A stretch of DNA of 64,000 nucleotides, taken from positions 40,001 through 104,000 of the forward strand of contig CAUYUJ010000372.1 in the NCBI GenBank assembly GCA_963575745.1, given 5' to 3'. Both the position numbers and the translations under genes were made by a program. This DNA comes from Prorocentrum cordatum (taxonomy: Eukaryota > Sar > Dinophyceae > Prorocentrales > Prorocentraceae). The notes beneath the pieces were generated by a model. That model did no database searches. It had not been told where the DNA came from and was given only the letters and a program-made list of their open reading frames with translations. This document shows, piece after piece, positions 32,732 to 42,490 of the stretch (position 1 is the first letter of the stretch; each line of letters begins with the position of its first letter).

Positions 32732-32769
32732 CTCGTGAACCAAAATGGCTTGAGCCAAGATGGCTACGG
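32732..32769 (-). other. tandem spliced-leader relict
   Basis: On the minus strand 32769-32749 begins CCGTAGCCAT and ends TTGGCTCAAG. This is the last 21 bases of the dinoflagellate 22-nt SL with one change (the third T of the T4 run is C). It is followed directly (32748-32732) by CCATTTTGG plus TTCACGAG, a relict of a second SL that starts exactly after the internal AG of CCGTAG. Established mechanism: a trans-spliced mRNA is reverse-transcribed and reinserted, and a later transcript is spliced at the AG inside the old SL, leaving full SL plus truncated SL. No SL RNA gene features (Sm site, donor GT after the SL) are present, so this is a relict in a gene copy. Confidence 0.85.
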
Positions 32770-32842
32770 AAGAGAACGAGGAGGAGGAGGAGGAGGAGAA
32801 CGAGGAGGAGGAAGAGGAGGAGGAGAACGAGGAGGAGGATGG
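32770..32842 (-). promoter_or_regulatory. pyrimidine tract upstream of the SL relict
   Basis: On the minus strand a CTCCTCCTCCTCGTTCTC-type tract of about 70 nt runs up to TTCCGTAG. This is the arrangement expected of a 3' splice acceptor (polypyrimidine then AG), with the AG being the one inside the relict SL. Function is inferred. Confidence 0.45.
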
Positions 32843-33663
32843 CAACGTTCGACGAACCTTCACGCCATCAGTGCCTCAGTGTCTCAGGAGGAGGAGACAG
32901 AGGAGAAGAAGAAGGAAGAGGAGGAATAGGAGGAGGGCGACGACGTTGTCGCCGCTACGCGCCGCGCGGCCTTGAGCTCCGCGCGTCCGCCCTCCAGCAG
33001 CGGCGCCAGCGCGGCCTCGGCGCGTTCCGCCGCCAGCACGGCGCCCCGCTCGTGGGCCTCCTGTCGGGGTGGGTGGGTGGGTGGGTGGGTGGGTGGTGGG
33101 TGGGTGGGGGTGGGGGGGCGAACACACATCCGCCGAGCGCGCGCCGCCAGCTCCCGGCAGCCAGTGCTGCGCGGCGGCGGGAGGGAAGAAAGGGAACGAG
33201 AAGCACGCAGACGACGGCGAACGCGCAGGCGGAAGGCCAGGGCAAGCGGGACGAAACAGGCGGGCGGGCAGGCTGGAAAGGACAGAGGCGACACGGCAAG
33301 CCAGAGAGCGAACGAACGAACGAGCGAGCGCTGAGTACGGGCCGCGCGCGCGCGGCTGCGTGCCAAATGGGCTCAGCGGAAACCGGTCGGCCCATCTTGT
33401 TGGAGGTCGTCTGCGGGGTCTGCTGCGCGAGTCTGGAGTCCAGTCGTGGACTCGCTGGGCCCTCCGGTCGTGGCTCATGCCGATGGGCCTTTCGATCCAA
33501 CGTTGTCGCCAGAATCGGCGCTCTTTGTCGCTGTAGCCACGTCAAGGGGAAAGGAGTTTCACAGAAATCAGGCACCGTGCGGCGGCAGCTCCTCAGAGGG
33601 GCATTGTCCATGGAGCGCGGGCGCGGGGACACCGAAAGTAATGGGCGCGTCGTGGCCCGAAAC
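32843..33663. other. no gene recognised
   Basis: Contains a (GTGG)n run at 33069-33119. Otherwise GC-rich with no recognised content. Confidence 0.5.
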
Positions 33664-33893
33664 TCTCCTCCTCCTCCTCCTCCTCCTCCTCCTCCTCCTC
33701 CTCCTCCTCCTCCTNNNNNNNNNNNNNNNNNNNNNNNNNNNNNNNNNNNNNNNNNNNNNNNNNNNNNNNNNNNNNNNNNNNNNNNNNNNNNNNNNNNNNN
33801 NNNNNNNNNNNNNNCCTCCTCCTCCTCCTCACTTCCTCCTCCTCCTCCTCCTCCTCCTCCTCCTCCTCCTCCTCCTCCTCCGCCTCCGCCTTC
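33664..33893 (+). repeat. CTC tract with an assembly gap
   Basis: CTC repeat on both sides of exactly 100 N (33715-33814), a placeholder gap; true length unknown. Confidence 0.95.
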
Positions 33894-34202
33894 CCCTCCT
33901 CCATCGTATGTCCCTCCCTCCCCGGACCTCACTCCCCCCTTCCTCTCAGGAGCCCGCCCCTCCCTCCAGAGCCCGCTGCCGCCCCCCACCCGCGTCCTCT
34001 CCCCTCCCGCGGCGCCGGCGGGGGGGGAGAGGGGCGCCTCCAGCTGCAGCCGAGCGGCCTCCTGCGGCCCCTCCGCCTCGCGCAGGCCCCACGAGGCCTG
34101 TGGGTGAGGCGACCGGCCCCCCCCCCCCGCTCGCGCGGGGGGACGCGGCCGCGCCCCGCGGCGCCGAGGAGTTTGCTCGCTTCACCAGGCCTCCAAGTAA
34201 GC
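33894..34202. other. C-rich, no gene recognised
   Basis: CCTCCCTCC and poly-C patches. A CTCTCAG at the end of the CT-rich part resembles a splice acceptor, but nothing recognisable follows. Confidence 0.5.
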
Positions 34203-34219
34203 AAGTCATCGTTGTCGTC

Positions 34220-34294
<75 letters not shown>

Positions 34295-34345
34295 TTGGTC
34301 GTCTTGGTTGTCTTGGTCGTCGTCGTCGTCGTCGTCGCCGTTTAC
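34203..34345 (+). repeat. (GTC)n tract
   Basis: GTCGTCGTC with a few TTG variants. Confidence 0.95.
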
Positions 34346-34384
34346 TTTGCCAGGCTTCCTCGGGGGAGTCGCAGGTAGCAGCAT

Positions 34385-34574
34385 GTGAGGCGATCCAAGG
34401 CCCCAAGAAGCTGCCAAGATGGCCCTATGACGGCCCAAGAGTTTCCCAAGACGGCTCCCAAAGGGTCCAAAGATGGCCCAAGAGGCCCCCAAGGCGCCCA
34501 AGATGGTCTCCAAAACGGCCAAGATGGCTCCAATACGGCCAAAAAGACCCAAGATGGCTTCCAAGACGATCCCA
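34385..34574 (+). repeat. degenerate CCAAGATGGCCC repeat
   Basis: Loosely periodic CCAAGATGGC, CCCAAGAGGCC and AAAACGG units, as at 3262 and 10310. Confidence 0.65.
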
Positions 34575-34735
34575 AGACGGTGGCATCTCTTTCTCGGCGG
34601 AAGATGGGGCGGAAGCCCGGCGGAAGTAAGGCGACGGCGGATCCGCCAGCGGACGCCAGCGGAAGCCCGCGGAAATAACATACGCCCCCCAAGAGGTGGC
34701 AAGTTTTTTTGGTTCAGGGTTCCTGGAACCCCCAT
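34575..34735 (-). repeat. interspersed repeat B, copy 2
   Basis: The reverse complement contains GGAACCCTGAACC plus an A-run, CCTCTTGGGGGGC, runs of CTTCCGC(T/C)GG and TTCCGCCGAGAAAGAGATG, in the same order as 7915-8125. Confidence 0.65.
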
Positions 34736-35639
34736 AGCGGCTTTCTAATTCAACGGACGCAAAAGTGCGAAAACAGTCATGCGCCAGTCGGGCTACAGGC
34801 GGGACGCATAGAGTCGGAGAGAAGAGAGAAGGCGCAGGGCGGGGGCCGCTCAGAGCATACAGCCCCCCCATCTAGACATACATGACGCGCTCTAGCGCTG
34901 CACTCGGCCGATCCTCGTGCCAACCGCTGTGCTGACTGAGCCAGACGTCAAGCTGCGATTGTATCCTTGCCGCCGGTCCTGTCTGAGGCGGGCTCTGTCT
35001 CGATCCACCCATGTCCATACAAGCGAGGCGTCGACGAGATCCATGGATGCCACTCTGTAGTCGCGGCACTGCGGACGGCTCTTACTGGTGTGGAGAGATG
35101 CATATCCGCCAACGTGCCGTGAGCACGAAGTGGAGTGCCTGAAGGCTCACGTACGTGTACGAATTAGGTGGGTTGTGAAACTCTTAAGAGCCCGTGCCAA
35201 GATGTTCCCAGAATGTCCGGGCGTTCCTGGGCGCTCTTGGGCGCTCCTGGGGTGTGTCGCGTCGGCCGCCAGGACGGGGGCCCCGCTCAAGACGACTCGA
35301 AGAGCTCCCAATGAGACTTGGGAAGCGCCTAACATGGTCCAAGAGCGTCCCGACACTGCCCCGGAAGGCCACAAGACTGCTCTCAGTGCTCTCCGGACAT
35401 CCCCACAAGGCTCCCAAGTCACATACACCAATATGTAGACATACGTGTGTACACATATTTTTATATACACGTAAGCATATCTACACATCCCTCTCTCTAT
35501 ATATAATCAAGGACCATCACACGCGGTTCGCGCGTGCAGAAGTTCTAGCGCAAGCTGGTGGGCGGTCCCACAAGCGAGTGCGGCCGCTGGGTCGAAGAGC
35601 AGAGGGAGTCAGAATCATGCAAACTGTCAAGATCATTAT
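34736..35639. other. no gene recognised
   Basis: Weak degenerate-repeat character at 35200-35410 and TA-rich sequence at 35420-35505, followed by the hairpin at 35519. Confidence 0.5.
35519..35536. other. GC hairpin related to that at 13818
   Basis: CACGCG pairs with CGCGTG across a short loop. It is preceded by TATATA and followed within 10 bases by GTTCTAGC, as at 13818. Confidence 0.5.
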
Positions 35640-36200
35640 CGTCACCAGTATTGTCACCGACGCCGTCCTCATAATCCTCCTCATCGCCAGTATTACCATT
35701 TTCAGCTATGGCATCGTCATCACCATCACGATCATCATCACCATCAACATCATCAGTATCGTCGTCATCATCATCATCTGCATCTGCATCGGCATCATCG
35801 TTGTCATCATCACCGTGAGCATTATCGCCGTCATGATCACCATCGCTATCATCATCCGCACCACCACCATCATCATCACATGGTCGTCACCGCCGGCGAC
35901 TGATCTCTTAAGAGCGGGGGGCCCGACAACTATGACCCTCATGGCCGTCATAATGGTGTTCAGCTCGTTCATTACCATCATCACCGTCGTCATGATCATC
36001 CCCGTCGTCGTCCGCATCTGCATCAACTTCTCCCCATCGCCACCATCATCGTCATAACCACAGCATCTTCATCGTCGACATCGCGCGGATCATCGTCGAC
36101 TTCGCGCGGATCATCGTCATGGTCGTAACTACCCATTCTCATCCGAATCGCCATTGTCATCTCACCCCAACCATCATCATCATCACCATCATCATCACCG
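35640..36200 (+). repeat. degenerate (ATC/CAT)n tract
   Basis: Long imperfect CATCATCATC and ATCGTC run with insertions (35880-35945 is more complex). Met/Ile-rich frames here are artefacts. Confidence 0.85.
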
Positions 36201-36399
36201 TAATCCCGTTCTCATAGCAACTAACGGATGGTCCCGAAGAGGCCTCAAGGAACATCAGACGGGCGGCGTTTTGGGGGGCACGGACGGGCCGTGGGAGTGA
36301 ATGAGTTGAGCATCGGCTCCGGTGTGTTCCTTGGAAGGCATTGTCGAGATGTGTGGGGCTCAGAACGAGCCTTCGGGAGGCTTGTTGAAGCTTCTGCCC

Positions 36400-37502
36400 A
36401 TTCCAGCCAATGGCAGATGTGAGCGGTTTACTACAGGACCTTCTTCTTCTTCTTCTGGGCCACCTGACTCCTGGCGAGCCTTGAAGAACCTCGGGACAGA
36501 CCTTGCAATACTCTCGCCATATGCTTCTTGCCGTAAAGATCCAACCGCTGGTTGCAAACAGTTGCCAAATTGCGGACGGCTTGAGTGGCCACGCAGCCGC
36601 AGGCAAGATAGGCAGAGCTCCCGAACTGCTTGTGCTAGGCCAAGGTATGGGACCTGTGCAAATCCGTGCCATTCATTGCGCCCTTCGTGGGCACCGTGAC
36701 CGACCCCTTAAACAAACCCTGGTGGCATGGGGTTGCTAAAAACTTACCGGCCATTCTGTAAGGTGCACATCCGCCACGCGCGCAGCATCAGACCTGGGAG
36801 CCTATACCCCAAACTGGTTGATTCAACCGAGCTGAAGCTGAACTTTGATATCGCGCTTCATGCGTCGGAGGGCGGCCTTCCTAGGCTCTCGGTTCCCATC
36901 TGCCCCGATCGACGCTAGCGAAGTGTGGCCTAGATGCTGACGGATTTGGAAGGCAATCGCCTGGGCGTGGGACCTGCTGTTTCTATGCTGCACTGGCACT
37001 CGCAAGTTTCCAGCCCACTGCTTGGCAATGCCGCCCGCCATCTCATTCAAGAAGGGAAGCATGGGGTCGGCTCCCTGGTCGCTCACTTCGTCTACAGATA
37101 TCTGGCCCTCAACCTTGGCCAGCACAACCCACTTGGAGGGGTGCTCTGCCATGAGGCCCCTGGTACCCTGCCACGTATCAAGTTGTGATTAAGTCAAAAC
37201 TCCACTGCGCACTTGTTTGAAGCTCTTTACAACACAGGTCGAATCAGCACCGGAAAAAAACGCCAGCAACGGGGAGGACTGTTTTCAAGAACTGCAGCAG
37301 GCTCATGGCTTCACCCCTGTTGGCCGATTGGCGCCGACCCGGAACATTCCCGAAACCCGCAGCACCAGCCGTGGGCTCTCTGGGACAATATCGACCCCCT
37401 TTCACACAGGCCTTTGACAACTGCCAAGGACCAGGCGACACGACGGAGGGCAGAGCCCCGCGCGTCAAGCACCACGCTAACACCACCTCCTCCAACGCAC
37501 AA
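36400..37502 (-). pseudogene. RNase H and C-terminal tail of the LINE, degraded
   Basis: Pieces in three frames: VVLDARGSALRRVAWSLAVV (first catalytic Asp, near 37466, with RRVAWS); QSANRGEAMSLLQFL (catalytic Glu, near 37312); GADSTCVVKSFKQ (third Asp at 37245-37243). Then comes KVEGQISVDEV followed by LNEMAGGIA, where family members usually have GN..AD; the final Asp appears lost. The frame changes between Glu and the third Asp at a run of seven A (37254-37260). The tail with YLACGC and LYGKKHMARVLQGL follows on. Confidence 0.5.
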
Positions 37503-37749
37503 CCATCCGCCGCCGCCCCACGGAGATCCCCCCTATAAGCCAGGAGCTTTTCCCCACCAGGCGGCGGAGGAGCGGCGGCCCAGCTGCGCGGCGTCAGCCC
37601 CCGCAGCCAGAAGCTCGGACTACTCTCCCAATCCGCTGGAGTACGTCTGCAGGCAGAATCCGAAGCTGCCCGAACATATAGTATACCCATCTCGTGGTAT
37701 ATCGTTTCCCCATCGGTGTGGCCAGAAAGCGCCCGCCACGACGCATATG

Positions 37750-38387
37750 CTATGAGATTTCTCGGTGCGCGCGTCGCCCCTGGCGGGGCGACGCACATAT
37801 GGTACAAGTATGCTGGTGTGACGCCGATCCTCGCCATTCAAACTTGCCCTTCTTCGTCAGCCATTCGGCTGACGTTGAAAAGTCGCGCAGATCTGGCACC
37901 GATTCTGATCCTGACCCGTTCCAAGAATTGGCTGCGGCAGCCGCCCACAGCTGGCGCTCTTTGCCGTCGGCCAGGGCTTCCAAAAGGTCGGCGAGGTCAA
38001 CCCTGCCGCGCCCAAGCTTGGCTTCTGAGGTCGTGAGCCTCTCGCCCAGAGGTCGCTCTCCCGGGTCCAGGGCCCCCAGGGTCTGCAACCGACATCGAGC
38101 AGAAGGGCGATGGCGGCAACCGCCGGGGTGCCGACCCCTCGCCATCCATTGCCTGCCGGCTTGGGCTCGAACTGCGCGAGAACCTCCCTCCAGGCACGCC
38201 TCGTCTTGTCCACTTTGAGACTGGGCTGCGTCAGCGCGTCGAACGTGGCGAAAAAGGCCGGGTCCCTCTGGCCGTCTTCAAGGGGGAGCAAGGTCGCCAG
38301 GCACCTACGTACCCCCCTCGGACACTCCCCCCGTGAGCCTCTCAAGGGCTCTCCGCCAACCAAGAACGACGCTGGGTGGGGTGCCAT
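37750..38387 (-). pseudogene. post-RT linker region of the LINE
   Basis: RRCLATLLPLEDGQRDPAFF and RRAWREVLAQF in one frame continue in another as RVDLADLLEALADGKERQLW, then AANSWNGSGSESVPDL, AEWLTKKGKFEW. These match the region I know between RT and RNase H in dinoflagellate LINEs. After GKFEW the similarity stops near the GC hairpin. Confidence 0.55.
37771..37794. other. GC hairpin inside the LINE
   Basis: GCGTCGCCCC, loop TGGC, then GGGGCGACGC: a perfect 10-bp stem. It sits where the LINE linker similarity breaks. Confidence 0.8.
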
Positions 38388-38517
38388 GGACCTCGCGTGA
38401 ATACCTAGCTTTTGAAAACGCCGAGGTCAAGGCCATCTCACGGGCGCATCCCTCGCGCGAGCGATTGCCCCGACCAAGCTTGCAGAGGCGGCGGAACTTA
38501 CGCTTTGCCCCCGCCCT

Positions 38518-39358
38518 TCAACTAGCCTGCTTGGGTCGTCTCGCCTTTACCTGCCCTCTGTCTATACCGAGATCGGCAGCAACGCGCTGGGTCTGCACGA
38601 TCACTCCCTGCTTCGCGAAGAAGTCCCTGAGTCTCACGGCCAAGTCCCAGGAGGAAGAGATGATGGTCGACTTCGGAGCAATCTGGGGATTGATGTCGTG
38701 CAGACCCTGGACTAAATCCAAGCCTACCCTCGAAACTACAATCGCTGCTGCCGCGCATGCATTGAGCCAAATCGTCAACCCAGGTGTGCAGGGAAGGAGG
38801 AGGAGGAGGAGGAGGAGGAGGAGGAGGAGGAGGAGGAAGGCCTGCGGCGGCTCCCTCAACGAAGCGCAACGCTGCCCAGCCTGAATCCACAGCCCCACTG
38901 CTTCCGGGAATCAAGGGCATGCCAGGGCGCACTGCCCGCGAGAAACATCGTGCCTCCCTCAAACGCCTGGCCGCCACGTGGACCTGAAGCTCCAGGGCCA
39001 AATCGCAAGGGGGGGAATCTAACTCCAGAGCGTGGTCCAGGACCAGATCCCAACGAAGACTGTGGCAGAAACCTTTACCATCCCAGAGCAAGCTACCGCT
39101 CTGGTGGTCAGGCAGGCTGGACTGGGCATCCTGCTCATCCCTGAAAAGCCCCACGAGCGCAACCTGCAGAGCTGAACTGCCTGCAAGTGCCGTGTCCCGC
39201 GGCCCCGCTCGCTCCTTGGCCCGCCCTGCTCGGTCCGAGGGTCGCAGTCGACCCCAGAATCGAACCACCCAGGCCACCAGGCCAATCGCTCGATCGGAGT
39301 GCTCGCCTCTGACCTGGAGCGCGACGAGCGCAGCAAGCGCAGCGCCTGCCATGGCCAA
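38518..39358 (-). pseudogene. reverse transcriptase core of the LINE
   Basis: Copies element RNA into DNA at the nicked target. Visible in the frame starting at 39358: IGLVAWVVRFWGRL (residues 25-38), SLLWDGKGF (89-97, motif A with Asp at 39082), a segment LELQVHVAARRLREARCFSR (122-141), a Gly-rich motif-B-like region (145-170), 14 consecutive prolines (175-188) and HTWVDDLAQ (191-199, catalytic motif C, Asp-Asp at 38776-38771). The prolines come from a GGA microsatellite lying in frame just before the catalytic motif. Right after WVDDLAQ the sense shifts frame to AAAAIVVSRVGLDLVQGL, QIAPKSTIISSSWDLA and AADLGID, ending at a stop. Confidence 0.75.
38795..38836 (+). repeat. (AGG)14 inside the RT
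   Basis: 42 bp of perfect AGG; codes for Pro14 on the minus strand without breaking the frame. Confidence 0.95.
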
Positions 39359-40305
39359 CAGACCCGCTGCTCAACCGAGGCGTAGAAATCCGCAAGCTGC
39401 TGCAAACCTTAGGCTGGCAGCCACTGGAAATATTTTCCGGAAAGCCGATCGACCCTGGGAGCTTTCTCAAGCAAGGCCGCGGTGACCTCCTTAAGCCAGT
39501 CAACGCTGGCAGGGGGCCGAGGGCTCTGCTTGGCCTTTGACAGGGCCCTGCTGAGCCACAGGGGTCAGGCCTTGGGAGAACTAGAGCTGTCGCCTGCCCA
39601 CTGCCCAGACCAGACTCCAACCTTCACAGCCGTCCTCCGGCAGGAATCAAGCGCCGTCTCCCCCGGAGCCCGGACCTCCCCCTCAGAAGACCGTCGTATC
39701 CTTGATGCGTCTACAGAACCCGCGGCCTCCAGCCTCATCCTATTGCCTGACCCACTCGTGGGATCGGGTCAGTGCGGAACTGAGGAACCGCACGTTGAGC
39801 TCTAACCGAATTCTGTCTGGCCCTGGACTCGAAATCTCTGATAGTCGGGCCCGAAGCTTCTCTGAGAACGCGCAGCCCGCGAACCCAATCGGCCCGAAGC
39901 TGTGTGCTCAGCGGTGAGAGGGACGACGCTGGCATAGAGGCAGCCATGTCGCGAAAGCGATACAAATCCTGACGCTTGCTCTCGCCCCCCCCCCCCCAGG
40001 AGCGAAGGGTGCGGACCCGATCCACCTGCCCCGCTTCGCGCGGCCTCTCCGAGGCCAAGCGGGCAGACGCCGGTCGGGCCCGCGGGGGGAGCACCTCCCC
40101 CCCCCAGGGCGGGTCGGGCGGGCCAGCGACAGCACGCGGTCAACATGGACCCGAAGAGAAGGCCCCATTGGGCCAGCGAGCGCAGCAGGCCACTATTGGG
40201 CCACAGCACGTGGTCACTCGGTGGGCCACGATGGGCCAGAGCGCGCGGTCCCCATGGACCGAAGCGCGAGGCATGGTGCCTACCACGATGGACCGAAACA
40301 CGGGG

Positions 40306-40313
40306 CACTGCAC

Positions 40314-40389
<76 letters not shown>

Positions 40390-40406
40390 TGTTTTTACAC
40401 TGCACG
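40306..40406 (-). mobile_element. poly(A) insertion with 9-bp target duplication
   Basis: CACTGCACG occurs at 40306-40314 and 40398-40406. Between them on the minus strand is TAAAAACATTTTTT followed by 69 A. A near-bare poly(A) tail flanked by a perfect short direct repeat is what an extremely 5'-truncated target-primed retrotransposition leaves. Confidence 0.7.
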
Positions 40407-40616
40407 GTATGTATATCCCGCCCCCAGTAGCAGGCGGAAGAGACATGGCACGGCACACACAGCGCACAGCGCGAGCGAGGAACGGCAGCGGGTCGGCCAG
40501 CGCGCGGCCGCCCGGCCGAGCGAGGGCGCCCCCGCGGCCAGCCGCGGGGTCGTTTCCAGTACGGGCGGACTTGTCTAATCATTTTGTAAGGGTGGAGGGC
40601 TCAGGGTGAAATCCAG

Positions 40617-40955
40617 ATGGGCTTTGGCACCTCGAAAACCAATCCGTCTTGTGATTCACCGTTTGCAGATTCAAGCCTCGAACATCCGTCGAACCGGCAT
40701 TCCAGAATTCACCCTTTGCCATCCACCCAAAGAGAATGCTCGGCTTGTGCCAAGCAAAAATTCCTTTATGCCGAACCTCAAAAAGTTTGTTCGGCATGTG
40801 GCGCGCGCGATCCCCCAGGGAACCGACCAAGTCAGAAAAGGGGAAAGCTCAGGGTAGCCCACCAGGTGGGCCAGAGGACCCTGAGAGTAAACATGCTATG
40901 CCCCAGGGACCTCCGACGTCTTCTGAAGCTCGCGCAGCTGCGCTCGACCCTTTAA
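40617..40955 (+). other. short frame with a CxxC pair
   Basis: A 112-codon frame contains CSACAKQK and, 11 residues later, KVCSACGARDPP, a zinc-ribbon-like spacing. No other support. It could be a fragment of a Cys-rich N-terminus or chance. Confidence 0.2.
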
Positions 40956-41836
40956 TCTACGCTGGCCCCCAGCATCGCACAAAAGAAACCCTCTAAGCAA
41001 GAGGTCCACTCCGCATAGGCCGGGCCTACCTGCATGGCTCCATCCGCGTCCAATTTTAAATCGCGCGAGTTCTTCGCGAAGGACGGGACGGAGGCGCGAG
41101 CCGCAGCCACAGGGTCTTTGAGCGACTTTGTTGTTGATGGCGACAGGCTGCCTAAAGGACTAAGCGTCCTCCGCCCAAGGCCGAGAAACAAATATGGGGT
41201 TAAGAAGAGCCGCGCAAGAGCAGCCTGGTGGCCACCCCGGGGCGGAATCAATTTGAAGAGCTCCAGAAGGGCAGCTCGGAGCCGAGGAGACGACTTCGGC
41301 CGCCGCGCTTCTGGGCTCTCGTCAGCGGGCACTGGGGGGGGTGCTTCGGTGCCAGCGGGAATTAAGCTGTGCAAGCCAGATTTGGGCGATCCCCCGGAGA
41401 AGAGGACGACGACGAGCAGGACCCCCCGCAACACGGGGCACCCCCCTTCCCAGCCGCAACCCTTCGCGATTCGCCTCGGCAGATGGCAATGGCGGGTTCC
41501 GCGCACCTTATGCCCAAGCTCACCGCCCGAAGGAAGCCAGCAATCAGGCGCCGGCAAAACACGCACACCAATGCCATAAGCCGATGCAAGGCGCAGGGAG
41601 GGCAAGAAGCGTGAGGATACCCCGTGCGCAAAAGAGCCCGGCGCGCTGCACGGCCCCTCCCCTAATGGCCCGGAACCCCGAACCTGGAGTCTCCGCGGCA
41701 GGCCCTCCTCTGGCCGCCGGCGACAGGGCGAAGCCTCCGTCTGTGCACTCCCCTGTCCCGCAATAGAGGCCAGGCCCGTCTCCGGATGCCGCTGAGCGGC
41801 TCTGTAGATGCCGCGCTGCGCACGGGGGTGGGGCAC
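40952..41836 (-). CDS. 294-codon open frame, product unknown
   Basis: Complex sequence, no simple repeats. The C-terminal half (RLRAALLELFKLIP, LARLFLTPYLFLGLG, NSRDLKLDADGAMQVG) looks more protein-like than chance frames nearby. It lies upstream of the LINE on the same strand, so it could belong to the element's 5' part, but I see no endonuclease motifs. The start codon is uncertain. Confidence 0.25.
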   Translation of the reverse strand: MPHPRAQRGIYRAAQRHPETGLASIAGQGSAQTEASPCRRRPEEGLPRRLQVRGSGPLGEGPCSAPGSFAHGVSSRFLPSLRLASAYGIGVRVLPAPDCWLPSGGELGHKVRGTRHCHLPRRIAKGCGWEGGCPVLRGVLLVVVLFSGGSPKSGLHSLIPAGTEAPPPVPADESPEARRPKSSPRLRAALLELFKLIPPRGGHQAALARLFLTPYLFLGLGRRTLSPLGSLSPSTTKSLKDPVAAARASVPSFAKNSRDLKLDADGAMQVGPAYAEWTSCLEGFFCAMLGASVD

Positions 41837-42377
41837 TGGCGTGCCTGCCCGCGGCCGAGGGGTTGCACGCCCTTCGTCCCAGCTCCCCTCCCCCCCATGT
41901 CTTTCCTGCCCTCCCCGCTTCCAGCCTCCTCTTCCCCCCGTCCTTCTTGCCCCCGTTCACGCCACCCTCGTCCTCGTCCTCGTGGTCGTGCTCGTCGTCG
42001 TCGTCGCCCGCTGGGCAGAGCATGCGGCAGCCGACCAGAGACGCTGCGGCGGGGCGCGGAGCCTGCTGGGGCAGCAGGCGGGCCTGGCTCAGCAAGGCCT
42101 GCCGCGACGGGGAGGAGACGAGCGTACCCAGGTTTCGGCTCGACGCGAGGAGACGAGCGAGGAGACGAGCGAGACGAGGCCCCTCAGCCTAGAGGGCCTC
42201 TCGACGCCGCTGGGCTCGGCGAAGGCAGAGAGCACCCCAGCGGGAGGCGGATGGGGAGGAGAAGGAGAAGGAGTGGCCGCAGCTCAGGGAGAGAAAGAGG
42301 AGCAGTCCCAGCAGGAGTAGAGTTAATGATACATAATTGAAACGATAATAAGCGAGCAAGAGCATGGATATCCTCCT
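41837..42377. other. no gene recognised
   Basis: Includes a CGTCCTCGTCCTCGTGGTCG run at about 41965-42005 and GAGACGAGCGAGGAGACGAG repeats near 42115-42175. Confidence 0.5.
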
Positions 42378-42490
42378 CTCCCAGGAGGAGGAGGCGGAGG
42401 AGGAGGAGGAGGAGGAGGAGGAGGAGGAGGAGGAGGAGGAGAAGGAGGAGAAGGAGGAGGAGGAGGAGGAGGAGAGGGGGAGGAGGAGCA
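42378..42490 (+). repeat. GGA tract
   Basis: GGAGGAGGAGGCGGAGGAGG run; pyrimidine on the minus strand. Confidence 0.95.

Larger units (their letters stand above)
36390..40100 (-). mobile_element. decayed LINE-type retroelement
   Basis: Minus-strand order: an N-terminal segment before the RT (RFRDMAASM, 40040-39800), RT core (39358-38518), post-RT linker (38387-37750), RNase H relics (37470-36900) and a C-terminal Cys-containing tail (LHRSHTLA, YLACGC, NQRLDLYGKK, 36700-36450). This layout fits dinoflagellate non-LTR elements. The frame is broken many times. A GC hairpin (37771-37794) interrupts the linker. I could not recognise an upstream endonuclease. Confidence 0.7.

Noticed and set aside
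32665-34107. 480-codon plus frame
   Set aside because: Spans an N gap and a CTC tract; no domain outside the low-complexity parts.
34385-34574. CCAAGATGGC motifs read as many SL relicts
   Set aside because: They match only about 10 bases of the reverse-complement SL, lack the CTACGG end, and belong to the CCAAGAGGCC degenerate repeat.
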